The translations under genes were made by a program, and so were the position numbers. Of a DNA stretch of 64,000 bases, positions 16,447 to 25,055 are shown piece by piece. The notes under the pieces were generated by a model. It searched no databases. It saw only the letters and a list, made by a program, of their open reading frames with translations, and was not told the origin of the DNA. Within the stretch, counting starts at the first letter, position 1, and every line of letters starts with the position of its first letter. Where the stretch lies: NCBI RefSeq assembly GCF_020873875.1, contig NZ_JAHWGU010000036.1, positions 19,819 to 83,818 of the forward strand, read 5' to 3'. This stretch comes from Actinoplanes sp. DH11. GTDB taxonomy: Bacteria; Actinomycetota; Actinomycetes; Mycobacteriales; Micromonosporaceae.

Positions 16447-18252
16447 TCAGGCGTCGGCGAGGCGGGCGCGCAGCGCGTCGAGTTCGGCCCAGAGCACCGC
16501 CGGCAGCTTGTCACCGAACTTGTTGAACCACTCGGTGACCTGCGGGATCTCGGCCGCCCACTCCTGCGGGTCGACGCGGAGCACCGCCTCCAGCGCGGCC
16601 CGGTCGATGTCCAGCCCGGTCACGTCGATCGACTCCGGGGTGGGAACGTGACCGATCAGGGTCTCCACCGCGTCGGCCTTGCCGTCCAGCCGCTCCACGA
16701 TCCACTTGAGCACCCGGCTGTTCTCCCCGAAGCCCGGCCAGAGGAACCCGCCGTCCGCGTCGCGGCGGAACCAGTTGACGTAGAAGACCTTGGGGAGCTT
16801 GTCGGCGTCGCCGGAGGCGCCCTTCGCCATGTCGATCCAGTGCTGGAAGTAGTCGCCGGCGTGGTAGCCGATGAACGGCAGCATCGCCATCGGGTCGCGC
16901 CGCACCACGCCGACCTGTCCGACTGCGGCGGCGGTGGTCTCACTGGACAGCGTGGCGCCGAGGTAGACCCCGTGCACCCAGTCGCGGGCCTCGCTGACCA
17001 GCGGGATCGTGGTCTTGCGGCGACCACCGAAGAGGATCGCGTCGATCGGCACGCCGCGCGGGTCGTGGTACTCGTCGGCCAGGATCGGGCACTGCTCGAT
17101 CGGGGTGCAGAAGCGGCTGTTCGGGTGGCTGGAGACGGCGTCCGACTCCGGCGTCCAGTCGTTGCCCTTCCAGTCGGTGAGGTGTGCGGGCGGCTCGCCC
17201 ATGCCCTCCCACCAGATGTCGCCGTCGTCGGTCAGCGCCACGTTGGTGAAGACCGAGTTGCCCTTGGCCAGGGTCCGCATCGCGTTCGGGTTGGTGTGGA
17301 AGTCGGTGCCGGGCGCGACGCCGAACAGGCCGAACTCCGGGTTGGTCGCCCACAGCCGGCCGTCCTCGCCGAAGCGCATCCAGGCGATGTCGTCGCCGAC
17401 GGTCTCCACCTTCCAGCCGGGCAGCGTCGGCTCCAGCATGGCGAGGTTGGTCTTGCCGCAGGCCGACGGGAACGCGCCGGCGATGTAGCGGACCTGGCCC
17501 TCCGGCGAGGTGAGCTTCATGATCAGCATGTGCTCGGCGAGCCAGCCCTCGTCACGGGCTGCCACACTGGCGATCCGCAGCGCGTAGCACTTCTTGCCGA
17601 GCAGCGAGTTGCCGCCGTAACCGGAGCCGAACGACCAGATCTCCCGGGTCTCCGGGAAGTGCGAGATGTACTTGGTGTCGCTGCACGGCCAGGCGGTGTC
17701 CGTTTCCCCCGCCGCCAGCGGCGCGCCGACCGAGTGCAGGCAGGGCACGTAGTCCGCGTCGTCGCCCATCGCCGCCAGGACCTCGGCCCCCATCCGGGTC
17801 ATGATGCGCATGCTCGCCACGACGTACGGGCTGTCGGTCAGCTCCACACCGAACATCGGCTGTGGCGCGTCGAGCGAGCCCATGCAGAACGGGACGACAT
17901 ACATCGTCCGGCCGGTCATGCAGCCCCGGTAGAGCCCGGTCATGACCTGCTTCATCTCGGCCGGCGCCATCCAGTTGTTGGTGGGACCGGCGTCGGCCTC
18001 GTCGACCGAGCAGATGAAGGTGCGTTCCTCGACCCGCGCCACGTCGGACGGGTCGGTTCGCGCCCAGAACGAGTTCGGTTTCTTCTTTTCGTCGAGGCGG
18101 ACCAGCGCTCCGGCCTCGACCAGCTCGTCGGTGAGGCGGGCCCATTCGGCCTCCGAACCGTCGCACCAGACGATCCGGTCGGGCGTGGTCAGGGCGGCGA
18201 CCTCGGCCACCCACGCCAGCAGGCGGGGGTGCGAGGTAGGGGGCAGAGACAA
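16447..18252 (-). CDS. pckG: Phosphoenolpyruvate carboxykinase (GTP)
   Basis: Converts oxaloacetate plus GTP to PEP, CO2 and GDP, the entry to gluconeogenesis. 601 residues, typical of the GTP type. Signatures: RTMYVVPFCMGSLDAP, the P-loop FPSACGKTN, the KETRE-like SEARDWVHG and the GGRRKTTIPLV metal region. The start is TTG 18252, because a GAAGGAG site stands exactly 7 nt upstream and the next residues (SLPPTSHPRLLAWV) match the usual N-terminus; longer versions from ATG 18315 or GTG 18324 would read through that SD. It pairs functionally with glpX. Confidence 0.96.
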   Translation of the reverse strand: MSLPPTSHPRLLAWVAEVAALTTPDRIVWCDGSEAEWARLTDELVEAGALVRLDEKKKPNSFWARTDPSDVARVEERTFICSVDEADAGPTNNWMAPAEMKQVMTGLYRGCMTGRTMYVVPFCMGSLDAPQPMFGVELTDSPYVVASMRIMTRMGAEVLAAMGDDADYVPCLHSVGAPLAAGETDTAWPCSDTKYISHFPETREIWSFGSGYGGNSLLGKKCYALRIASVAARDEGWLAEHMLIMKLTSPEGQVRYIAGAFPSACGKTNLAMLEPTLPGWKVETVGDDIAWMRFGEDGRLWATNPEFGLFGVAPGTDFHTNPNAMRTLAKGNSVFTNVALTDDGDIWWEGMGEPPAHLTDWKGNDWTPESDAVSSHPNSRFCTPIEQCPILADEYHDPRGVPIDAILFGGRRKTTIPLVSEARDWVHGVYLGATLSSETTAAAVGQVGVVRRDPMAMLPFIGYHAGDYFQHWIDMAKGASGDADKLPKVFYVNWFRRDADGGFLWPGFGENSRVLKWIVERLDGKADAVETLIGHVPTPESIDVTGLDIDRAALEAVLRVDPQEWAAEIPQVTEWFNKFGDKLPAVLWAELDALRARLADA

Positions 18253-18563
18253 GATGAAGCTCCTTCGGTCGGCACTGACCAATGACGAATCAGCCGGAAA
18301 AACCGGCGGTGTCATGGGAGTCACATGAGCCTAAGCCCGACAGTGCTTGGAGTTCATCGGCCGATCCTGTGGACAACCGCACAATCTATGGCTGCGGTGC
18401 GCATAAACGATCGATTCTTCGCCGCTCGACGCACGAGCGCGCAATCAGGGGCCGGAACAGGCCGAGGCACACCGGCACTCTGACAACTTTCACAAAAAGG
18501 ACTTAACGCCTTAGACTTTCACCTAATCGGGCTTTCCTCGCAGTTCCGGCCACAGGAGGCGGA
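18253..18563. promoter_or_regulatory. pckG/sigma factor divergent control region
   Basis: 311 bp with no gene. It is AT-richer than its surroundings. For the sigma gene, TAGACT near 18512 with TTTCAC 18 bp upstream is a weak promoter candidate, and AGGAGG precedes the ATG. No clear palindromic operator was found for pckG. Confidence 0.55.
18260..18266 (-). promoter_or_regulatory. Shine-Dalgarno deciding the pckG start
   Basis: GAAGGAG on the minus strand, 7 nt before TTG 18252. Confidence 0.8.
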
Positions 18564-19328
18564 ATGACGACCCCGGGCAACGACGCAGAATCGGACACCG
18601 ACCTGCTGAGCGCCGTCCGGAAGGGCGACACCGCCGCTTTCGGCACGCTCTACGAACGGCACCACGCGGCCGTGCGGCAGTTCGCGTTCGGTCTGGTGCG
18701 CGATCCCGCCGACGTCGACGACCTGGTGGCCGAGACGTTCGCCAAGGTGTTCGCGACCCTGCGCGCCGGTCGTGGGCCACTGGTGGCGTTCCGCGCCTAC
18801 CTGCACACCACCATGCGGCACGTCTGCTACCACCGCGCGCGGCTGGACCGGCGGCTGGAGTTCACCGACGATCTGACCCGGTACGACGCGGGCGAGCCGT
18901 TCACCGACCCGGCGCTGGACCGGCTGGAACGCAGCTTCGCGGCGGCCGCCTTCCGCCAGCTGCCGCCCCGCTGGCGTGACGTGCTCTGGCAGACCGAGGT
19001 GGAGGGCAGCACCCCGGCCGAGCTGGCGCCCCGGATGGGACTGACACCGAACGCGGTGGCCGTGCTGGCCCACCGCGCCCGGGAGGGACTGCGCAGCCTC
19101 TACCTCCAGCAGCACGTGACCGCTGCTGATCACCCGGAGTGTCGGTGGGCCGGCGAGCGGCTGGGGGGTCAGGTGCGCGGCCGGCTGGCGGCCCGCGACG
19201 CGCATCGGATGCGCACCCACCTCGCCTGGTGCTCCGACTGCCGGGGCCGGCTCGCCGAGATCCGCGAGGTGGACGGTTTCCGCCACGCACCGTATCGACA
19301 GCGTCACCATGCCGGGAGCCACGGTTAA
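18564..19328 (+). CDS. ECF sigma factor with fused zinc-finger tail
   Basis: 254 residues. Sigma region 2 (about 12-85; TAAFGTLYERHHAAVRQFA, DVDDLVAETFAKVF) and region 4 (about 125-180; LPPRWRDVLWQTEVEG, LTPNAVAVLAHRAREGL) are both present. After residue 190 a separate domain carries HPECRW and HLAWCSDC, the Hx3Cx2C pattern of zinc-binding anti-sigma domains. So the sigma factor appears to carry its own regulatory module. Start ATG 18564 has AGGAGG upstream. Divergent from pckG; the target regulon is unknown. Confidence 0.9.
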   Translation: MTTPGNDAESDTDLLSAVRKGDTAAFGTLYERHHAAVRQFAFGLVRDPADVDDLVAETFAKVFATLRAGRGPLVAFRAYLHTTMRHVCYHRARLDRRLEFTDDLTRYDAGEPFTDPALDRLERSFAAAAFRQLPPRWRDVLWQTEVEGSTPAELAPRMGLTPNAVAVLAHRAREGLRSLYLQQHVTAADHPECRWAGERLGGQVRGRLAARDAHRMRTHLAWCSDCRGRLAEIREVDGFRHAPYRQRHHAGSHG

Positions 19329-19388
19329 GACTCGGTCGCGACCGAGAAAGACCCGGCAGCGCGGACAGCGACACGTGACACCCGCCGG

Positions 19389-19394
19389 TACCCT
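19389..19394 (+). promoter_or_regulatory. -10 box, leaderless type (first gtrA)
   Basis: TACCCT, 7 nt before GTG 19402. Confidence 0.45.
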
Positions 19395-19401
19395 CGGACC
19401 C

Positions 19402-19941
19402 GTGCCCCCGAAACCAGCGCAGTCATCCGGCCTGCGTGCGCGGCTGCGGGCGCTCGTCCACGAAGTGGGCAAGTTCGGCACGGTCGGTGGCATCGCGTTC
19501 GCCATCGACTTGATGATTTTCAACGTCCTGCTGCGGAACGGCGCCGAGACACTCACCGCGAAGACCGTCTCCACGATCATCGCGACCACCATCGCGTTCC
19601 TCGGCAACCGGTTCTGGACCTGGCGGGACGGCCGGCACACCAACATGGCCCGGCAGTACACGATGTTCTTCGTCCTGAACGCGATCGGCCTGGGCATCGC
19701 CCTGACCTGTCTCGCGATCAGTCATTACGGCCTCGGTCAGATCTGGCCCGCGCTGCGGAGCCCGGTGGCCGACAACATAGCGGGACAGTTCGTCGGCACC
19801 GCTATGGGTACGATGTTCCGCTTCTGGTCATACCGCCGCTTCGTCTTCCGGGCCACCGACGCCCCGGTGCCCGGCGAGGCGGCAGAGACCGGAGAACCGC
19901 CGGACCGGAGTGTGACGCCATCGTCGTCGTCCACCCGCTGA
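19402..19941 (+). CDS. GtrA-family membrane protein 1
   Basis: 179 residues with four hydrophobic helices (about 20-43, 50-72, 88-110, 128-150). GtrA signatures: FGTVGGIAFAIDLMIFNVL, TIIATTIAFLGNRFWTWR and the closing FRFWSYRRFVF. GtrA proteins are thought to move or flip undecaprenyl-linked sugars for surface glycosylation. GTG 19402 chosen from its TACCCT box; an upstream frame overlaps the sigma gene. A second GtrA gene follows 40 bp on. No glycosyltransferase is adjacent. Confidence 0.88.
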   Translation: MPPKPAQSSGLRARLRALVHEVGKFGTVGGIAFAIDLMIFNVLLRNGAETLTAKTVSTIIATTIAFLGNRFWTWRDGRHTNMARQYTMFFVLNAIGLGIALTCLAISHYGLGQIWPALRSPVADNIAGQFVGTAMGTMFRFWSYRRFVFRATDAPVPGEAAETGEPPDRSVTPSSSSTR

Positions 19942-19969
19942 CACCTCGGCGTCACTGCCCCTGTTCCCG

Positions 19970-19975
19970 TAAGGT
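19970..19975 (+). promoter_or_regulatory. -10 box, leaderless type (second gtrA)
   Basis: TAAGGT, 6 nt before ATG 19982. Confidence 0.45.
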
Positions 19976-19981
19976 TGCCCA

Positions 19982-20539
19982 ATGCCCTCAGCCAGCACGC
20001 TGACGGATCGCCTGCGCCGTCTCGCCCCGGAAGCCATCGCCTTCGGCATCATCGGCGCCGGCAACACCCTGCTCTACATGGCCATCACGTACGTCCTGCT
20101 CGACATCGGCGCGGTCAAGGCGAGTGTGATCGCCACGGTCATCACCACCACGCTGGCGTACATCGCCAACCGCTACTGGACGTACCGCAAACACACCCGC
20201 ACCGCGCTGCGCCGTGAGTACACGCTCTTCTTCGGGTTCAACCTGATCGGCATGCTCATCCAGTCCGGCGCCATCGCCGTCGGCAAGTACGGTTTCGGTC
20301 TCACCGAGGAACACGACGAGCTGGCCTTCATGTCGGTCACCGTGATCGGCATCGGGATCGCGACCATCTTCCGCTTCTGGGCGTACCGGACGTTCGTCTT
20401 CCTCAAGCCGCCGGTGGACGGCCACGAGGCCGCGATCACCGAACTGGACGCGACAGCCGGGCTCGCCGAGCTCAGCGCCGTCGACCAGCCGGGCAGCGTG
20501 GCAAGCCTCGACCTGCAGGCGGAGCTCGACCCCCGCTGA
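19982..20539 (+). CDS. GtrA-family membrane protein 2
   Basis: 185 residues, a diverged tandem copy of the preceding gene: FGIIGAGNTLLYMAITYVL, TVITTTLAYIANRYWTYR and FRFWAYRTFVFLK occupy the same positions. Four membrane helices, then an acidic cytoplasmic tail. Having its own -10 box suggests it can be expressed separately from copy 1. The two may form a heterodimer, which is inference. Confidence 0.88.
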   Translation: MPSASTLTDRLRRLAPEAIAFGIIGAGNTLLYMAITYVLLDIGAVKASVIATVITTTLAYIANRYWTYRKHTRTALRREYTLFFGFNLIGMLIQSGAIAVGKYGFGLTEEHDELAFMSVTVIGIGIATIFRFWAYRTFVFLKPPVDGHEAAITELDATAGLAELSAVDQPGSVASLDLQAELDPR

Positions 20540-20569
20540 CCCCCGAACCGAAGCCCCCCGAACCGAAGC

Positions 20570-21139
20570 TCAGCGCCGGAAGACGCCGCGACGCGGCGCC
20601 GGCGCTGTTTCTTCGTCCGGTCCGGGATCCGCGTCGGCCTCGTCGTCGTCGGGCGCCGGGCTGAGTTCGATCAGCTCGTAAAGGGTGCTCTGCACGCGCT
20701 GGGCGTGCGGCAGACCGGTCAGCACCGCGGTCCGGTCACCGATCGAGTCGACGGTCAAGGTGCCGCTGCCGAACACCCGGTCCAGCACCGACTGGGCCAG
20801 CGCGTGATCGTTCACCCGGTTCAGCGGCAGGTCGCGGCGCTCGCGCGTGAGCACACCGCGCTGGAGCAGGATCCGCTCGTTCGTGACGACGTAGTGGGTG
20901 CAGCGCCACACCACGAGCGGCCACACACCGTAACGCAGTGAATACCACACCAGGATCGCGGCGGCCAGCCAGAAGCCGATCCGGCCGCCCTCGGTGTCCG
21001 GAAGCAGCACCCACGCCATGATCAGGCCCGCCACGGCCGGCAGCAGGACGGCGAGCGGCACGATCGCCGCCCTCCAATGCGGAGCCAGGTGGAGGACGAC
21101 CTCCTCCTCGTCCGCGAGCACATCCTCCGGGAACGCCAC
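20570..21139 (-). CDS. PH-domain (YdbS-like) membrane protein
   Basis: 189 residues. An N-terminal EEEVVLHLAPHWRA segment, two membrane helices (about 26-46 and 54-76), then a bacterial PH domain (about 80-160) with the typical THYVVTNERILLQRGVLTR and GSGTLTVDSIG motifs. The tail is acidic. Start GTG 21139 is 4 bp after the birA stop, and a TACGCT box overlaps that stop, so it can be read with birA or from its own leaderless promoter. Function unknown. Confidence 0.88.
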   Translation of the reverse strand: MAFPEDVLADEEEVVLHLAPHWRAAIVPLAVLLPAVAGLIMAWVLLPDTEGGRIGFWLAAAILVWYSLRYGVWPLVVWRCTHYVVTNERILLQRGVLTRERRDLPLNRVNDHALAQSVLDRVFGSGTLTVDSIGDRTAVLTGLPHAQRVQSTLYELIELSPAPDDDEADADPGPDEETAPAPRRGVFRR

Positions 21140-21143
21140 GAGC

Positions 21144-21997
21144 TCAGCGTACGTGCAGGACATCCCCCGCCGAGACACGATGTTCGGTGCCGTCAGCCGT
21201 ACGGATCACCAGCTGGCCGTCGCCGTCCACCGTGGTCGCCTCGCCGGTCAGCTCGCCACCGCCCGGCAGCAGCACCCGCACCGCCCGGCCGATCGTGGCG
21301 CACCCCCGGCGGTACTCGGCGGTCAGCCCGCACATCTCCGCGTCGCCACCCGCCTCCCGCCAGCCCTCGTACCACCTGGCGAACCCGCGCAGCAGCGCCC
21401 GCAGCAACGGATCCCGGTCCGCCTCCTCGGCGCCGGCCACCAGCAGCGAGGTCGCCGGCACACCGGTCGTGGCCGGCAGTTCGTCGGCGCGGGTGCTGAC
21501 GTTCAGGCCGATCCCGATCACGATGGCGTCGCCGGCCACCTCGGCCAGGATCCCGGCGCACTTGCGGTCACCGACGAGCAGGTCGTTCGGCCATTTCAGA
21601 GCGGCCTCGACACCCGACACCCGGGTCACCGCCTCGCGCAGCGCCACCCCGGCCAGCAGCGGCAACCAGCCGAACGACCCGGGTGGCGCCGCCGGCCAGC
21701 CGCGCTCCGCGTCCGGCGCCGACGGTCGCAGCAGGACACTGAGCGTGAGCCCGGCCCGCGGCGGCGACACCCACTGCCGGTCCCGGCGCCCCCGGCCCGC
21801 CGACTGGCTTTCGGCGACCACGACCAGGCCCTCCGGCTCGGCACCGCGGGCCGCGTCGGCCGCGTCGGCGTTTGTCGAGCCGGTCTCCGCGCGCACGTCG
21901 ATCCGCGACCAGAAGCCGCCCGGCACGACGAGCGCGCGGTTCAGCGCCCGGGCGGAGAGCGGCGGGCGGCCGAGATCGGCGTACGACGAGGAAGTCA
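21144..21997 (-). CDS. birA: Biotin--[acetyl-CoA-carboxylase] ligase
   Basis: Attaches biotin to the carrier domain of acyl-CoA carboxylases, here most obviously the AccA product at 34.5 kb. About 284 residues, without the N-terminal DNA-binding domain of bifunctional BirA. Catalytic features: TGSTNADA, the biotinyl-AMP loop SAGRGRRDRQW (about 66-76), LKWPNDLLV and GIGLNVS. The C-terminal small beta domain is complete. The start codon is at 21996-21998 and a TAGGCT box sits 6 nt upstream. It lies in the dispersed carboxylase locus, as in many actinobacteria. Confidence 0.94.
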
Positions 21998-22004
21998 TCC
22001 CGGC

Positions 22005-22010
22005 AGCCTA
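22005..22010 (-). promoter_or_regulatory. -10 box, leaderless type (birA)
   Basis: TAGGCT on the minus strand, 6 nt before the birA ATG. Confidence 0.5.
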
Positions 22011-22024
22011 TGCGGCCCCGCGAA

Positions 22025-23296
22025 TCAGGCGTGCGGGCCCGCCGAGTGCCGGCTCACGTAGCCCGACGCCGGCTCGGCCGGGCGCGGGCGCGGCCGGGGA
22101 CGCTCGTCCCGGTCCCGCCACGACCGCTTCTCGTCCCGGTTGCGCCAGGAGCGGCGCTCCTCACGCCACGAGCGCCGGTTATCCCCCTCCGGCTCCCGCC
22201 AGGAACGAGGCTGGCGGACCCGGCGATCCTCCGGCTCAGGCTGGCGGATCCGGCGGTCCTCCGGCATCGGCGGCCAGGTTCGCGGCACGAACGCGGTCGG
22301 TTCGGCAGCCTCCACCGGGTTCAGATCGAAACCGGTCGCCGGCTCGTAGTCGGGCACCGGTGGCAGCCGCTCCACCGGCACCGGCCAGCCGTAGCCGCGG
22401 GCCGACGGCTCCGGGTCCGCGTAGAGGTCGTCCGGCACCGGCGTCCAGTAGTCCCCGGCCGGCGGGCGGTCCTCCAGCTCCGGGTAGTCCGGGCGGACCC
22501 AGCCCTCCACCCGGTCGCCGTACCCGAGGCCGGAGCGGTCGACCTCGGTGCGGGGCTCGGGTGCGGTGCTCCGGCCGTACCCTCCCGGATTGAAGGCCTC
22601 CGCGAAGCGGGCCTCCTGATGTTCGGCCTCGCGCAGCGGCCAGAGGTCGCGGACCGGTTCGCCCGGCGGGATCGTCACCAGGGCCGGTGCGGCGTAGGCG
22701 GCCGCGAACGGATCCTCGTAGCCGGGCTCGTCGTCGTACTCCGGGTCGGCCACCTCCGCGTCCACGTGGTCTTCGTCGAGCGGCTCGTAGTCCTCGTAAC
22801 CGTTCCTGGCCGGGGCGAGCATCTCAGACCGGCTCGCAGGCCCGAGCACCTCGGGCCCGCCGGCCGGAGCCGCCGCCATCAGTTCGGCTCCCGTCGGCAC
22901 AGCCGGCTCAGCCTGGTGCGCCTCCGCCGGGAAGGACTGCGCCGCGAACGGCTCGGCCGGGTAGGGCTCGGCCTGCTGGTACGGCTCGGCCTGCTGGTAC
23001 GGCTCGGCCTGCTGGTACGGCTCGGCTGCGAACAGGTCCGGGGCCGGCGGCGGGAGGCTGAAGAACGGCTGCTCGGGTTCGGGCGCGGCGGGCAGAGCCG
23101 CTGTCGCCAGGGGCCCGTCGGCCGGCGCCGCAGCCGGTTGCGGCGCGGATCGGCTCTGTTCCGCCGAGCGCCGGCGCCGGGCCGGGCCAGCCGTCGCGCG
23201 ACCGGCACCACCGAAGAGCACCGACCAGAAACTGATCAGCGTGGCGAGGCCGCCTGCGATGAACGCGAGACCTGCCGCTGTCATCCAGTTCGTCAC
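22025..23296 (-). CDS. Membrane-anchored Pro/Glu/Arg-rich repeat protein
   Basis: About 423 residues from GTG 23296 (ATG 23284 also possible). One N-terminal helix (about 5-26) followed by a long, disordered-looking tail. The tail has a run of QQAEPY repeats (18-bp units at 22965-23018), acidic stretches (DYEPLDEDHVDAEV), and a basic C-terminus with RSWRE/RSWRN/RSWRD repeats. No catalytic domain. It is divergent from pccB and sits between pccB and birA. Looks like a scaffold or sheath protein; family not recognised. Confidence 0.75.
   Translation of the reverse strand: MTNWMTAAGLAFIAGGLATLISFWSVLFGGAGRATAGPARRRRSAEQSRSAPQPAAAPADGPLATAALPAAPEPEQPFFSLPPPAPDLFAAEPYQQAEPYQQAEPYQQAEPYPAEPFAAQSFPAEAHQAEPAVPTGAELMAAAPAGGPEVLGPASRSEMLAPARNGYEDYEPLDEDHVDAEVADPEYDDEPGYEDPFAAAYAAPALVTIPPGEPVRDLWPLREAEHQEARFAEAFNPGGYGRSTAPEPRTEVDRSGLGYGDRVEGWVRPDYPELEDRPPAGDYWTPVPDDLYADPEPSARGYGWPVPVERLPPVPDYEPATGFDLNPVEAAEPTAFVPRTWPPMPEDRRIRQPEPEDRRVRQPRSWREPEGDNRRSWREERRSWRNRDEKRSWRDRDERPRPRPRPAEPASGYVSRHSAGPHA
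22965..23018. repeat. 18-bp tandem coding repeat (QQAEPY)
   Basis: Three identical 18-bp units starting at 22965, 22983 and 23001, with a partial fourth at 23019. In frame within the membrane-anchored protein. Confidence 0.9.
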
Positions 23297-23420
23297 GCGG
23301 GTAGTAACGAATGGGGCATTAAGTATGAAACGCATCCGTAGCGACGCCCTCGGCCGACAACGCGAATGTGGTTACGATCAAGCCCGAGTGCATCGTCGCA
23401 ACGCGAGCCTGGAGACCACC

Positions 23421-24992
23421 GTGACAACGCAGCCGGACATCCACACGACCGCGGGCAAGCTCGCCGATCTTGCCCGCCGCACGGACGAGGCGGTGCACGC
23501 CGGCTCCGCGCGGGCCATCGAAAAACAGCACGCCCGCGGCAAGAAGACCGCCCGGGAACGCATCGAGCTGCTGCTCGACAAGGACTCCTTCGTCGAACTC
23601 GACGAACTGGCCCGGCACCGGTCCACCGCGTTCGGAATGGACAAGAACCGGCCCTACGGCGACGGCGTCGTCACCGGGCACGGCACCATCGACGGCCGGC
23701 AGGTCTGCGTCTTCTCCCAGGACTTCACCATCATGGGCGGCTCCCTCGGCGAGGTCTTCGGCGAGAAGATCGTCAAGGTGCTCGACCTGGCCATGAAGAT
23801 CGGCTGCCCGATCATCGGGATCAACGACTCCGGCGGCGCCCGCATCCAGGAAGGCGTCGTCGCCCTCGGCCTCTACGCCGACATCTTCTTCCGCAACGTG
23901 CGCGCCAGCGGCGTCATCCCGCAGATCTCCCTGATCATGGGCCCCTGCGCCGGCGGCGCCGTCTACTCCCCCGCGATCACTGACTTCACCGTCATGGTCG
24001 ACCAGACCTCACACATGTTCATCACCGGACCCGACGTGATCAAAACCGTCACCGGCGAAGAGGTCGGCATGGAGGACCTCGGCGGCGCGCGGACCCACAA
24101 CACCCGCAGCGGCAACGCCCACTACCTCGCCTCCGACGAGGAGGACGCGATCGAGTACGTGCGGGCGCTGCTCTCCTACCTGCCGTCGAACAACCTGGAC
24201 GAGCCGGTCGTGTACGCCGAGGAGGCCGACCTGGCCGCCGGCGACCCGGACCTCGCCCTGGACACCCTCATCCCGGATTCGCCCAACCAGCCGTACGACA
24301 TCAAGACCGTCGTCGAGACCGTCGTCGACGACTTCCTCGAGATCCAGCCGCTCTACGCCACCAACATCGTGGTCGGATTCGGTCGCGTCGAAGGTCGCCC
24401 GGTCGGCGTCGTCGCGAACCAGCCGATGAGCCTGGCCGGCACCCTCGACATCGCCGCCTCCGAAAAAGCCGCCCGGTTCGTGCGCACCTGCGACGCCTTC
24501 AACATCCCGGTGCTCACCTTCGTCGACGTACCCGGCTTCCTGCCCGGCACCGGCCAGGAATGGGACGGCATCATCCGCCGCGGCGCGAAACTCATCTACG
24601 CGTACGCCGAGGCGACCGTCCCGAAGGTCACCGTCATCACCCGCAAGGCGTACGGCGGCGCCTACGACGTGATGGGCTCCAAGCACCTCGGCGCCGACAT
24701 CAACTTCGCCTGGCCCACCGCCCAGATCGCCGTCATGGGCGCACAGGGCGCCGTCAACATCCTCTACCGCGGCGAACTGGCCGCCGCCGACGACCAGGTC
24801 GCACGCCGGGCCGAACTCATCCAGGAGTACGAGGACACCCTCGCCAACCCCTACATCGCCGCCGAACGAGGCTACGTCGACGCCGTCATCCAGCCCTCAC
24901 AAACCCGCGCCCAGATCACGAGGGCTTTGCGGATGCTGCGCACAAAGCGCGAAACCCTGCCCCCAAAGAAGCACGGCAACATCCCGTTGTGA
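23421..24992 (+). CDS. pccB: Acyl-CoA (propionyl-CoA) carboxylase beta subunit
   Basis: Carboxyltransferase that moves CO2 from carboxybiotin to acyl-CoA, making (methyl)malonyl-CoA. 523 residues. N-terminal half: ARERIELLLDKDSFVELDE, GINDSGGARIQEGV and the oxyanion-hole GPCAGGAVYSPA. C-terminal half: FVDVPGFLPGTGQEWDGIIRRGAKL and the GGAYDVMGSKHLGAD motif; the Asp in FVDVPGFLPG is the substrate-selecting position of PccB-type enzymes. GTG 23421 is supported by GGAG 6 nt upstream. Works with AccA (34.5 kb) and AccE (30.6 kb). Confidence 0.94.
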   Translation: MTTQPDIHTTAGKLADLARRTDEAVHAGSARAIEKQHARGKKTARERIELLLDKDSFVELDELARHRSTAFGMDKNRPYGDGVVTGHGTIDGRQVCVFSQDFTIMGGSLGEVFGEKIVKVLDLAMKIGCPIIGINDSGGARIQEGVVALGLYADIFFRNVRASGVIPQISLIMGPCAGGAVYSPAITDFTVMVDQTSHMFITGPDVIKTVTGEEVGMEDLGGARTHNTRSGNAHYLASDEEDAIEYVRALLSYLPSNNLDEPVVYAEEADLAAGDPDLALDTLIPDSPNQPYDIKTVVETVVDDFLEIQPLYATNIVVGFGRVEGRPVGVVANQPMSLAGTLDIAASEKAARFVRTCDAFNIPVLTFVDVPGFLPGTGQEWDGIIRRGAKLIYAYAEATVPKVTVITRKAYGGAYDVMGSKHLGADINFAWPTAQIAVMGAQGAVNILYRGELAAADDQVARRAELIQEYEDTLANPYIAAERGYVDAVIQPSQTRAQITRALRMLRTKRETLPPKKHGNIPL

Positions 24993-25006
24993 GAACAACC
25001 GCCCCC

Positions 25007-25034
25007 GCGATTCACCGGTTACCAGGCGAATCGC
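25007..25034. terminator. pccB/peptidase intergenic hairpin
   Basis: GCGATTC, 14-nt loop, GAATCGC, in the 63-bp gap between two convergent genes. Confidence 0.5.
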
Positions 25035-25055
25035 AGCGGAGCGAAGCGAAGCCAG

